Source of the DNA: Ecdyonurus torrentis
Lineage: Eukaryota > Arthropoda > Insecta > Ephemeroptera > Heptageniidae
DNA length: 64,000 nt
NCBI GenBank assembly: GCA_949318235.1
Contig: OX439127.1
Location: 37,341,805 to 37,405,804, forward strand
Reading direction: 5' to 3'
This document shows, piece by piece, positions 25,295-38,628 of this stretch. The translations under genes were made by a program, and so were the position numbers. The stretch's first letter is position 1. Each line of letters starts with the position of its first letter. The notes under the pieces are model-generated. The model ran no database searches. It saw only the letters and a list, made by a program, of their open reading frames with translations, and was not told where the DNA came from.

Positions 25295-25780
25295 CTCAAT
25301 TCTGATAAAATTTTTTTTAAAAAATGCGTTCGTATCTATATAATTAAAACATAATTAGATCATTTAGTGCTATTTAATGTAATTAAATTACATACATATT
25401 AAGCAAAACTATTAAGACATTACAAAAGAGAAGTCGTAAGGAATGACAGTTAAAAAAAGGATACGATTGTGATAATAAAAAGTATATACAAAATAATTAT
25501 TTAAAGACAAGTATCTAAATTAATTTTTTGCACATGCGTTTCAAAAGTAATATGACGCACATAAGAAAACGTTAAAGCTGTCTTCTCTACCACAGACGAT
25601 GTTAATCAGCATAATACATGAAAGGGCAATCAGATCTTTCAGTTTGTAGACAAAAGAAAGATAATATGTAACTCATCTCTTGTCTTTTTATACATACATA
25701 TTTTTTCTTCTTATTCTCGTCGGCGCTTTTCAGAGTTAACGGCTTGATTCAAAAAGATGTAACAAAGTAGAAGAGGGGGT
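25295..25780. other. AT-rich non-coding DNA
   Basis: Nothing gene-like seen. Confidence 0.55.
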
Positions 25781-26210
25781 AAAATGGAGCGTGGTACGTT
25801 GCATCGCATGTCATTTGTCTTGTAAATCTGCCGTGAGACAATAATACTCCAGCTGCTTATATGTCTATAAGCTGACTTCATGGGGACATATTATTATAAT
25901 ATCGTGAACAGTGTGACACAACTTCCATCCGCGATGTGCATCTTTGGCACCGCTTAAAGCTAATACTGTCTCATATAAAAGCGGCTTGTTTCTTTCTTCT
26001 CTATGATGTTTCCGGGCATGAGAGTATATGAGAGCAGGAGATGTGGAGGGAAAAACTTCGACAATGTATGCCAACATAAACTTGGTGACAGCCCCTTCAG
26101 ACACAGGTCATAGGGTAACCACCGTATCAAAGAAAACACAAGTCTCTCAACATATCCATCATTGTCATTGTAGTCACAAAGCCACTTAAAGGAAAAAGAC
26201 AATTATATAG
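25781..26210. promoter_or_regulatory. GC-richer island
   Basis: About 430 bp of complex sequence without simple repeats. Two minus-strand frames overlap in different phases (25865-26104 and 25960-26202), neither recognisable, so coding is doubtful. Candidate conserved element lying 0.5 kb from the 25-kb island. Confidence 0.3.
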
Positions 26211-27590
26211 AGAGGATCTCAAGATTTTTAAACTTTTTAATTTGTATTATAGTAGTAATTAATTATTGCACGCACACGAAGTTTAATATATTATATTTTA
26301 CTTTAATTGTTATGTTACATTCTATATACATTAAAAGTTTTATTTTGTTATAGTCTTAAGTGTTTAATTTTTTGGAAAAAACAATCTATGTTATGACAAT
26401 AATTATGAAAATTTAATTAAAACACTATACCTACAGAAAATTATTATTAATGTGAGAGAAAAGTGTTCTCCCACTATATAAAAACATTAATTCAAATATA
26501 GCTTTCAAACTTCATAATACAAATTTTCCTCATTGTTATATATTTATTTACCTATTTATTTATCGCTTCACGTCATTTATCCCATAACAGAAATCTTAAA
26601 ATTGATTGTAAGTAAGAAATAAAACAAGTGGGGATATTTCAAATAATAACAACGAAGAGTTGCATTGAGTATCATATTATGTTGCAATTTTAGTGATTCC
26701 AACTACAGATATGATTTTATTTACCGCAGACTGAGCTTGCGGCGTAATCATTTTCTGTGCCGCAAAACAAATTACATAAAAAAAAAAATACAAGAAACTT
26801 ATTGAAGAAAGGTCATATAAATATTTTATGTTTGGCTGAAATTATACATTAAACTTAAATCCATACAAATTATTTGCAAAGCAAAGTTGAGGCGTTGCTA
26901 CCATGTGACAATGGACCTTTTTCTGTGTGAATTGCTTAATTTAATTGTATACAATTTGTGTTTAACAGTCACTTGTATACACAGCACATTTGCACAAAGT
27001 TGCAATTTACATTTCTAAATAGAAATCAGGTCTTGTTCTACAATAAAATAGATTCTTACAGCTTTACTAACATTATAGCCAATCAACTTTCAATGACTGC
27101 AGGAAAGCCAATGCAACTGTTTTCCCTCAATATTTTCATTTTATAATATAATAGTTTTCATTCCTTTGATCTCTTCATTACCATACTTGAGAAATTATCC
27201 AAGCATCACAAAATTTTATAGTTTCAAAAACTGTTTCCAAATTAAAGAGCATGCCATATTGTCACATCCATAAATTAAATACAGATAAAAGGCTTGTCAC
27301 GTTGAAAGAGTACTTACAGTATACATCAAACGATCATTTTCTTTTACTTCTAATTCATCATTTATCTTATACATCCGTGTCTTAACTAATTATATAATAA
27401 TCTCATCCAAAATATATGAGCACATCAGTCACGTGCAAAATGCCAACACAATTTGTTACCACAAGTAAAGTTTTTATTATGATTGAAAACAGGAGATAAA
27501 TGAAAATATTGTACAATAATTTTTAATGATAGTATATTAATTTATTTTATATAGATGTAGACTATGATATGTATGTGTATATGTGTATTG
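26211..27590. other. AT-rich non-coding DNA
   Basis: A small hairpin (CCGCA...TGCGG) lies at 26724-26742. A 62-codon frame at 26958 is unrecognised. No gene seen. Confidence 0.5.
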
Positions 27591-28098
27591 AAATATGCAT
27601 GATGTGGGTTCATATTGCGGGGCGCGATCTTCTATAGAGCGAGTTTGCCGTTGATAGATGGAACGACAGGCGGGCGGCACGCCACATAATCCCACAACAA
27701 ACAAGTTGGGCATACAAGTAGCTTGATATTGCATTTGAGATGACTGGGATCTCGTGCCTCTCATGTTTGCTTGCTTAACACACACGGGCGGGTGCTCGTT
27801 AGTTGGTGCCATCATCCGCGACCGAGTTTGGTCCACGACCAAGTTGAAGATGCCGCCTTGCCTGCCAACCTCCCTCTCTTATCCCGCACTAACTAACTAC
27901 TCGTCTTCCTCGATCTAACTACTATACGCTAATACTGCTCACACTCAACACACCATACTCACCACCAGGCAAACACACATCAAAACGACCAAAAGTAACC
28001 GTGAGGCGGGGTAAGTTTGTTTTTAGCCCTGACTATAGAGTGGTGTGCCGCTAGTTGTAGATGTCTCCAAACGAGAACGATTTCCCGATGCCCGCCCG

Positions 28099-28157
<59 letters not shown>

Positions 28158-28230
28158 ACGCGCCCGCCTCGTCTCATCCCTCCTCATCTGTTACACTGTT
28201 GGCAAAACTTAAATAAAAACACGACGAGAT
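27591..28230. promoter_or_regulatory. GC-richer island with a CT tract and possible splice donor
   Basis: About 640 bp, the longest complex island. It contains GGCGGGCGGCACGCC (27670-27684), many CG dinucleotides and a CT tract at 28102-28155. GAGGCGGG|GTAAGT near 28003-28016 matches a donor consensus, so the part before it could be an untranslated first exon on the plus strand. A 101-codon minus frame (27537-27842) has no recognised domain and ends in low-complexity sequence. Promoter or untranslated exon is inference. Confidence 0.35.
28102..28155. repeat. (TC)27 microsatellite
   Basis: Perfect TC array inside a GC-rich island. The serine-leucine frame over it is an artefact. Confidence 0.95.
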
Positions 28231-29199
28231 AATTAATTCCCAATTAGTTTACTACTTTTCTTAATGGCTAAGATTTGTTCGACGAGACTCACACATATTT
28301 CACATTTTTTTAACACATTAAAAAAAAAAGTAACAAAACTAAAGTGGTTTCCATTCTAAAATTTAAGTGGCATTACAAGAAAACAAATTGTGATTAATAA
28401 TCAGGTTAATTAGTGATGGTTGACTTTTACAGGGGAGATAAATATATATAATACGATTTATATCATTAAATAAACAAGAACTACAAGCACACTTATCATA
28501 AATTTTAACATTCTAATTTTAGCATAGAAATTTAAAAAAATTATTATAGCTTTATAAATTCTTTACTTTATAACATTACAATTTTTATAATAAGAAAGCT
28601 AAAACTTTAAGATTGAATTTCTCGTCAGCTCAAAAGAGATATTATTTAATAGTTTGTTGGTGAAAACCACATTTTTTTTATGAAAGTATTAATTAATATT
28701 ATTAATTACAAAGTTTTATTTGGTATTTTACTTCAAGCAGTAAAAAAAAGGTATTATTCTTGCTATACTGACAAAATTTAATTTATTTTTGTGGTTTTGA
28801 ATAAAAAGTCACTATACAGCCATAAATCTGCGGACAAAAAAAAAAAGTAAAAAAAAAAAGAAAAAAAAAAAGATTTTATTTCTACTGACATAAAATGTTA
28901 ATGATAAATTTATTAAAGTAAAGTAATTACAATTTTCATCTTCTCAGTTGCAATTTTACAACCTATAAATTAATATTTAATTAAAATACTTGCATTTTAA
29001 AAGTAAAGTTAATAATACGATTGGGAAATCAGCTTTATATTTATTCCTTCCTTCTCTCTCTCTCTCTCTCTCTATACATATATATACACTGCGTACAATG
29101 ACTATCCTTAGGCTGTAAACATAAATTAAAAAGAAAAGAAAATAATACACAAACTATGACTTTTTACGCAGTTTTATTTCTTCGCGTAAAAGTTCAAAT
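28231..29199. other. AT-rich non-coding DNA
   Basis: Includes A-rich runs at 28836-28872 and a TC array at 29052-29073. Nothing gene-like. Confidence 0.55.
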
Positions 29200-29217
29200 A
29201 AAAAAAAAAAAAAAAAA
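29200..29217. repeat. poly(A) run
   Basis: 18 A immediately before the structured GC island. On the minus strand it is a T run that could terminate pol III. Confidence 0.85.
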
Positions 29218-29325
29218 CTGTGAGCTCGGCTGGTGGCCGATGACCCGTGGAGTGTAGGCAACCCCCAGAGCAGCGGGGCACGAACAGTTGCCTAGCTTTG
29301 CTTCTTGCAGGCATTTATATTGTAA
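29218..29325. ncRNA. GC-rich segment with two stable hairpins (candidate RNA)
   Basis: About 108 bp of GC-rich sequence in AT-rich DNA. TCGGC/GCCGA (29226-29240) form a 5-bp stem around TGGTG. TAGGCAAC (29255-29262) pairs with GTTGCCTA (29287-29294), and inside it CCCC (29263-29266) pairs with GGGG (29275-29278). Such stems can form on either strand. No tRNA, snoRNA box set or known RNA is recognised. It could equally be a regulatory island; strand and transcription are unknown. Confidence 0.2.
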
Positions 29326-29448
29326 CGTAATAAACAAATAAAAATGTGATATTATTATTAAATTTTTATTACTTGTGTGATATTAAAATAAAATGTTGAT
29401 TTGTATTATATAATTTCTTAGAATAATATACATTATTTTATATATACA

Positions 29449-29715
29449 CTACTCTGCGCGACTATTTAAATAGACGAATAAAAATTTACAGTTTAGTATT
29501 ATAAGCCAACATTTTATGTAGCCAACTGAACTAGCATTGAAACGGTTTATAGAGTGCCATATAGCTTTAGTCTGAGGTGATATATCTTTGGTATAGAAGA
29601 CATTCGTGTTGGAGTTTTTTTGGGATGAGGATGAGAGAATAAAGCAAATGAATATAAGAAGAAGGAAGGCGGCCACACTGGCGGTAGTCCTTAGTGGCCC
29701 ATTAAGTAGTAACAT
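29449..29715 (-). CDS. Possible membrane-anchored protein first exon (hypothetical)
   Basis: An 88-codon open frame whose first 55 or so codons lie in GC-richer, non-repetitive sequence. The predicted N terminus has a short basic head (GPLRTT), a hydrophobic segment at about residues 13-30 (ASVAAFLLLIFICFIL) and then a polar, serine- and asparagine-rich stretch with an N-A-S glycosylation sequon near residue 60, as in a signal anchor of a type II membrane protein or a signal peptide. The 3' third becomes AT-rich and ends in an in-frame stop, so any real exon would end earlier at a donor I cannot identify. A GA tract lies upstream on this strand. No family recognised; may be chance. Confidence 0.2.
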   Translation of the reverse strand: MLLLNGPLRTTASVAAFLLLIFICFILSSSSQKNSNTNVFYTKDISPQTKAIWHSINRFNASSVGYIKCWLIILNCKFLFVYLNSRAE

Positions 29716-29767
29716 GTAAGATAACGTGTCAGGGAGATAGAGCTATTGGCTTTAACGTGAATATTTT

Positions 29768-29776
<9 letters not shown>

Positions 29777-29830
<54 letters not shown>
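29777..29830. repeat. (CT)27 microsatellite
   Basis: Perfect CT array about 60 bp upstream of the minus-strand candidate exon, where it reads as GA. Confidence 0.95.
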
Positions 29831-29834
<4 letters not shown>

Positions 29835-30304
29835 CTCTCTTAAACTAACTCTTAGACTTCAACTTAGATAAACATTAAATAAAATATAAAAAAGTTAGAG
29901 TGAGTCGTCTTATGTATTTTTTTTTCCTCCACAAGCTTGGCAGGCACGACAGTATTCGGGCATACTGCCAGATACAAAGAGACGTGATGTAGAAGACAGA
30001 TATATAGGCTGTTTTATTGGGCTGATTGGTCGTCTTCAAACCATAAATTTGTCCACGCTACAACGCTCTTATGACCTCAAGAAGTTCAACAAAATCTATT
30101 TCTTTTTAAAATGTAGCAATGGTATGTTTATGTAAAATAAAAATATATATATAATGTGTTAATTTCAAAAAATGTTCTCTATTAAAATATTTGTTGACAT
30201 AAAAGACTTTAATAAAGTGTCAATAGTTTTATGATCAAATTAAATTTTTAAATAAATAGTTTACATTAACATTTCTGTGTCACAAGAAAATATATTTTTG
30301 TCTC

Positions 30305-30307
<3 letters not shown>
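29831..30307. other. Non-coding DNA, mixed then AT-rich
   Basis: A mixed patch at 29925-30090 (GGCAGGCACGACAG) is unrecognised. The rest is AT-rich. Confidence 0.45.

Positions 30308-30352
<45 letters not shown>
30308..30352. repeat. (AT)n array
   Basis: About 22 AT units. Confidence 0.95.
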
Positions 30353-30354
<2 letters not shown>

Positions 30355-31927
30355 CAAAGACACATTTTTAAATATAAATTCCACAGTTAATATGTTAGCT
30401 GATTAAGAAATTACAAATTATTTTTCTTTTTGGGTGTTTGAAGATATACGTTATTTAATTTTACTAAACGTCTATTTTTTTTCTTCTTAAAAATATTTTA
30501 AATTTTTAATAAATAAAATGAATTAAATTTCCTTATTAATTATGGGAAATTTAATATGTTAATTATATAACTTCATATTGCATAGATGATTATATAGGTT
30601 TATTGTTCATCCTCTATGTTATTTTATTATTAGGGTAAAATCCAAAATATGTTTATATAATATAGTTCCATAATGTATATTAAATGTATATTTGAAAAGG
30701 TGTATAATTATGAAGAATAAAATAATAAAATCATGTTAATTAATATAAAAAAAAATCCGCCTTCTTTAGCATTTTTGTTTTGTCACAAATCTAATTACTG
30801 GGTTAATAGTAAAGACTATGAATCTTTAATTGAAACTTGTAAAGGAGATCGAGTGAAGTACGTTGAATGTACTCATTAAAACGTTCTGTTATATACATGG
30901 TAATTATGCTCAATGCTTTATACAAAGATAATTACATAAGTAATTTATAACTCTTTCCTCTATCATATATAAATTTTTATATATAGCATTTCAGAATAAT
31001 AATTTTTCATGAAATTAAAACACTTTTATTTTTTTCCCCTCTCACATAAATTTTAAGTTATTTAATAATTATATATGTATATTTAAAAAAAAAATGATAT
31101 ATTAAATCCTGTTTGTATTTACATATAGAAACGTATATCAGTTTTAAGAGTTTTAAATTTAATTCTGTCTTTTTCATTCATCTTTCATATAATTATAGTT
31201 TTATTAAAAAATTATTATTATTAATAATAAGTTTTGTTATTTTAAGTTTAATCCGTGTTTGTTTAAAGAATATATGCCTAATAGGTTACTTTAATTGTAA
31301 AGCACAAAGATAACACTTTGTTATGCATATAAACATATGTTTTTCACAATCAATTGCACATATTTATATAAATTTCAGTACATTATTTAAAATTTATTAT
31401 ATAACAGCATTTCTGGTAATAATTTTACCATTTTCCAGTTCTTTAATTCACTTCTTTATTCGTCTATGACGCATTCTTGATTTTTTTTTTAATTATTATT
31501 ATTATTTTGTTTTTAAGTTGGAAATATGTCATTTTTTAATTTAATTTTTCTTGCTCTCTGTACATTTCAATACCCTCCTTTTGATTAAGAAAAATAAAAT
31601 AAAACAAAAATCTTGAATTTGCAATCCTATATAATTCCTATTTTATATTGCATATCACACCGTGTATTAAGTCATTATCAAAAAATTATTGAAAATAAAC
31701 AGGAAATGTTATAATATATTAAGTTATTTTAAAATTGTTTCCAATTTTTTTATTTCAATAAATTATCTATATACATAATCATCGCTATGTACATTTTAAT
31801 TCACAGTTGTTCTTATTTATGTTAACATTAATTTACTTGTAATTAATTAATATATTTGTTTGTTTTTTTTACCCTGAACTTAATTAATATGGAATTTGAA
31901 TTACATATGTTTTTTATTATCAAACTT
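30353..31927. other. AT-rich non-coding DNA
   Basis: About 1.6 kb with no open frame of interest; the 66-codon frame at 31113 is AT-rich and unrecognised. Confidence 0.6.
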
Positions 31928-31953
31928 AAAAAAAAAAAAAAAAAAAAAAAAAA
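31928..31953. repeat. poly(A) run
   Basis: 26 consecutive A. Confidence 0.9.
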
Positions 31954-32303
31954 GTATAGCATAATATGAGTCATTAAAACTTGATATGTTATACATTTAC
32001 ATCTTCACATGCGCAACTATATCTATATAGCATTATAAATTATAAAAGAGTACATATACATATAACTTGAACATGTGACATTCATTCAATGCAAGTCTCA
32101 TTTTTTACGATGTGTTTACGATGTATATCATATATAAGTATATATAAAGTTTATACAGTATGCATGACGTAAGACTTACATTTTCTTAATTATATATAGT
32201 TTACATATTTGTAATTACATTACATGTTTAATTTTTAAATGTTATTAATATGTTGAATCAAAATAATCACTTTTATATAGCTTTTTATTTTACTATTTAT
32301 ATG
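31954..32303. other. AT-rich non-coding DNA
   Basis: Nothing gene-like; several TATATA words. Confidence 0.55.
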
Positions 32304-32304
32304 C

Positions 32305-32360
<56 letters not shown>
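32304..32360. repeat. (GT)n-(AT)n compound microsatellite
   Basis: About 13 GT units followed by 15 AT units. Confidence 0.95.
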
Positions 32361-32366
<6 letters not shown>

Positions 32367-32959
32367 TTCTTTAACAGCTTATCTTATATACGCTTGCTGT
32401 ATTAATATTTTGAATACATAAGCAGCGGGACACATACTTCAGATCACTTAAAATTATAATGACAAAGACATGTAGATCTTGCTAAAGGTCAATCATCTTC
32501 AATATTTGAAGAGGGAGTCAATTGAATTTATAAAAATTTTCTTTCGCTTTGGCAATTATATAAAGGCTTCGGATGATAAGACTGAATAAAAACCTATAGA
32601 GAAAGGAGCAATGGTTCGTTTGATTGATTAGGTAATGAAAGGTGTGATGTTAGTTCATTCCATCTTCTTCTTTTCCTCTTTCTTTTTTTTTTTTTTTTTA
32701 ATATGCAACATAGAGTTAATATATGCATCTTTCGTGTCCCTGATGATGACTAACTAATGAATATCTCTCTGTTTCCTCTTTCATTTTTTTTCTATTACAA
32801 ATGTTTGTTTAACCTGTGGGTTAGATGACAGATTTGCTGGTTAAAGTTAAAACCTTTTTCCTTCTATCGCTATATCGCGCATATCGTGTTGTTTAGAAGA
32901 GAATAGAATATATATAAAAAAAATCTCTCTGTCTTCATTTTTAAAGCCTTTTGATCGAA
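32361..32959. other. AT-rich DNA before an island
   Basis: Contains TTATATAAAGGC at 32557-32568, a good TATA-box-like word, and a T run near 32684-32699. No gene follows that I can recognise. Confidence 0.4.
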
Positions 32960-33425
32960 AGAGAAGCTGCTAATTGCGGTGTCTCTTCACGGCATTTTTC
33001 TTTTGATGTTTGCCGCTTGTCTTGTATAAAAAACACACGAGAAGGCGGAGGAGAGGTGGAGGGAGGCTCGCCTTAACATGGTGTGAGCTCCGAGCAAGCA
33101 ACTCTTTACAACTTCTTTGCTAGTCCTGACGCCCACCCGCCATGATGCTTTGGAGAGTGCTCTCGCGAGATTGTTGCAATAATTGAAGTCTCTGGAAGAG
33201 AGAGGTGTACATGATTACAGAGGATTAGCACAACAAGACATTATTTTCTTCGAGCAAAATATAGCGGGGCAATTGCTCAAGTGTCCTTTCTTTTTTTTTT
33301 TTTCTTTCGAGTGGCCAACGCACGCCACCCTGATGGCCCACCGTGAACCTTAGCATGCGGGTGGCCAATCCGTCACCTTCATAATCGAAACGTGTTCGAG
33401 CATCCATAACCTGACACAAACCTGG
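32960..33425. promoter_or_regulatory. GC-richer island
   Basis: About 465 bp of complex sequence with CTCGCGAGA (33162-33170), GCCCACCCGCCATGATG (33131-33147) and a word, TTTGATGTTTGCCGC (33002-33016), repeated exactly in the 48-kb island. A 64-codon minus frame (33225-33419) is unrecognised and passes through a T/A run. Candidate regulatory DNA or untranslated exon. Confidence 0.3.
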
Positions 33426-33665
33426 GAGAGAGCATGGCTTATATATTTTTACCGTAAAAAATTGAAAACTTCACGTTATAAACATAATTTTTATATTTTA
33501 AAAAAATACAAACAGCCAATCAGGAAATGATTAAGCAATTTATATAAAATATAAAACCTATTAACAATTTTAAAGCTCATATTTTTTATGAGATGCATGA
33601 AATAGGAAATGATATACTGGCTTTTACAAGTGATGGAATGTATCATAATTTTTAAGCAGAATGAG

Positions 33666-33668
<3 letters not shown>

Positions 33669-33700
<32 letters not shown>
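33669..33700. repeat. poly(A) run, 32 bases
   Basis: Uninterrupted A run in AT-rich DNA. Confidence 0.95.
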
Positions 33701-33702
<2 letters not shown>

Positions 33703-35603
33703 TACAATGATGGTCTAATTTTATATCTATATATTTTTAGATCCTTGCTCCTCGCTATTTAGCCCAAGACGAATTTATATTCTTTGAGGCATGGAATCTT
33801 TTAATTGATAATTAAAATTTATAAACTCAGAATATATTTCAGAAATTATTTAAGCAATGACGTAATGTAGAATATGTATAATTTTATGCGCGTTTCCCCT
33901 CCTTGCCTCCCTTTAATTTTAATACATATAAAGTGTTTAAAATTTTCCCATATCTTTCATTATAAACTGGTTTAGCTATATAACCAAGTAAATTTCAAAA
34001 ATATAATTTGAAAAATTACCTGGAATTTTTTTGTTTAAGTGAACGCCATTTTTTTCTGTGCCTCGTACCTTAAAGGTCATACGTTGATTGCATTTTTTTT
34101 TTTTAAATTTATTATTTTGCTAATATGCTGCAAGCATACATGCATAAAGAGCACCATAGAATATAGCTCCCGGCATGTGGTACTAAGGCGGCTTTTATAT
34201 AGGTATCAAAGAAAACATGCCATGCATGCTTATATAACCAGGCGCCGAAGCTGTATATAATATTGACAGAAAGACATAGATAGGGTTGAAAAAAAAAATT
34301 AATGTTATTATTATTTTTATATGAAAATAGGGCGTGACTTATAATAAGCAGAACCAATGAACAAGCGGCTACTACCAAACATGTAAAGGTGATTCAGAGA
34401 TATTAGAGCAGTGGTGGGAGATACAGCACCTGCAAAACTATATTTAAGATTAACACAATTGTCAATCATCACGCAAAAACTATTAAAAATAATACCTAAA
34501 GTTGTAATTTATATCATAGAGTTGTTTAAAAGTTAATAATGTGATTCCTTAAATTATATTGCAATTTTTTTTTTTAATATTATTATACATATTTACAGCT
34601 TTCATATTATTCTCGTATATAAGTTTTTTGATAATTCATTTTACTTCCCTTATGTTCATGTAAAGCATGTCTATTATTATTATTAAAGAGATATTATAAT
34701 ACATATGAAAATTTTCTTCTTGTGTGTTCCTTCAGGCATTGATATTATATAAGACTTTATATGTCAGCTGTTGAGTTATATAATATATTTTTTAGCAAAC
34801 TGAAATTTGACATTCCTTTATTATTATTATAATATCATTTATTACTTCCAGAGGGTCTAAAATTTTAATCAACACTTATAAACATTGGCATGACATGTTT
34901 TATTAAAGAAATTCTTATCTCTCTTTTTGTAGTTCTAATAACATAATTAATGTTCCTATTTTTTTTTTTCGTCGTTTATAATTATGATGATATCATATTA
35001 TTTGTTATGTATATAAAAACAATGAAAGAAAATTAATACAGATTGAAAAACATTATTAATTAATAGAAGAAAATTTCGTAAATTTATTAGATTTTTGTTT
35101 TATACATTTTCTCCTTTCTTAATCAATGCAAACGTGCAGAAAAAAAAAATAATAATACTGCATCAACCACCCAGTGAAATAAAAATAATAATATACATTT
35201 CAAGTTTTTTTTTTTATGTTTTATTATATGTATAGTAATAAGCCTGCATGTATAATATAATAAAGTAACATAAAAAATTACTACAAAAAATGAGTATTCA
35301 TCATATATAATTTTAAAATTGGTCACAACAAAGATATAAAAAGGTATACTATAATTACTAATGTATAAATTAAAATTAAATAGATTCATCTGCTCCCTAT
35401 TTTTGTATACTCTCTCTCTCTCTCTCAACGTCAAATTGTTTCTCTTTCTCCCTCATTATATCGCTCGACTATACTCTCTTCTTTTTTTTAACATATTTTT
35501 TTGTTATATTCCTGTTTTTCTAAATTTAAATTATTAAGACTTACATAAAAAAGGTTAAATTTATTACCACAACTTTACATAATTATTCATTTACGCTTAT
35601 ATT
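33701..35603. other. AT-rich non-coding DNA with one mixed patch
   Basis: At 34125-34260 a more balanced patch includes GGCATGTGGTACTAAGGCGG (34153-34172) and overlapping unrecognised frames on both strands. A short CT tract lies at 35410-35426. No gene call. Confidence 0.45.
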
Positions 35604-35615
35604 ACACACACACAC

Positions 35616-35694
<79 letters not shown>

Positions 35695-35756
35695 GTCGAC
35701 TAATTTAAATTAAATTTATATTACTTCTCTTTTAAATCAGTAATGTGCTCTATTTG

Positions 35757-35818
<62 letters not shown>

Positions 35819-35949
35819 GTGTATAGCAAATTAGTTTATAAGTATACGTATCATATTTAAGGGGTCTCTCATCCATAAATTTATTTTCTCATGTGTATAG
35901 TAGACTGGTTTAAGAATTGAGGGATTAGCTTTGAATTTTTTTATAATAG

Positions 35950-36042
<93 letters not shown>
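35604..36042. repeat. Cluster of AC, AT, TG arrays
   Basis: (AC)n 35604-35618 runs into (AT)n to 35691. Then (TA)n 35757-35775 with (TG)n to 35817, and (AT)n 35952-36042. Three arrays lie within 440 bp, separated by about 65 and 135 bp of AT-rich unique sequence. Confidence 0.95.
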
Positions 36043-36123
36043 GTATTTGAAGTAGATTTATAATGCGTTTAAAAAAGTTGAAATGAATAAAATGCTATGT
36101 ACTCCCTGAATGATGTCAATGAC

Positions 36124-36148
36124 TTTTTTTTTTTTTTTTTTTTTTTTT
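36124..36148. repeat. poly(T) run
   Basis: 25 consecutive T. Confidence 0.9.
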
Positions 36149-38134
<1,986 letters not shown>

Positions 38135-38262
38135 AATGGACCACTTGCAATAAAAATGTTATAATTGTTGCAGCAAGTAAGTGAAAACAATTTTTCCATA
38201 AGAAATGCCTTAAGAATGTTCAAATTTAATTTGAAAAGTTCTTTCATTGCAAGTGGTCCATT
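38135..38262. mobile_element. Small element with perfect 17-bp inverted ends
   Basis: AATGGACCACTTGCAAT at 38135-38151 and its exact reverse complement at 38246-38262 bound 128 bp. Similarity extends a few bases inward (ATRAAA on both arms). A 68-codon minus frame overlaps and is unrecognised. It lies only 14 bp from the next element and may be part of one nested unit. Confidence 0.6.
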
Positions 38263-38276
38263 ACTGAAATTTTAAG

Positions 38277-38628
38277 TTACTTAAAGACATAGGAAACATG
38301 AAACAGCATGTTCTTTTTAATCATTAAACACAAAATGGGATCTATACAAAACTGATGATAATTTTTACCAGAATGTAAATGTGACCTCACAAGAGAGCGT
38401 GAAAAAATGTAATGCAATTTGCGTGAATATTTCTGTTTATGACGTCAGAAACAGGCAAAAAATAGTATGAAAATGTTGTGCAGAGGTTGCATAAATTGAA
38501 ATTTTCTGATCACTGCTACGGTGCTACAGTTGCATTTTGAAACCAATTCAAGTTATTTATGTAAGTTTCACTCAAGTGTTGTGTGAAATAAATGCTAATG
38601 TTTTCATGTTGTCTATGCCTTTAAGGTA
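38277..38628. mobile_element. MITE with imperfect 27-29 bp terminal inverted repeats
   Basis: The left end reads TTACTTAAAGACATAGGAAA then CATGAAA; the reverse complement of the right end (38600-38628) reads TACCTTAAAGGCATAGACAA then CATGAAAACA. The 352-bp unit is GC-richer than its flanks and has no coding capacity. Superfamily not assigned. Confidence 0.65.

Noticed and set aside
25865..26202. Overlapping minus-strand frames in the 25.8-kb island
   Set aside because: Two phases are open together, typical of short GC-richer non-coding DNA; neither protein is recognisable.
27537..27842. 101-codon minus-strand frame in the 27.6-kb island
   Set aside because: The longest non-repeat frame in that island, but without a known domain and ending in low-complexity Tyr/Thr/His residues.
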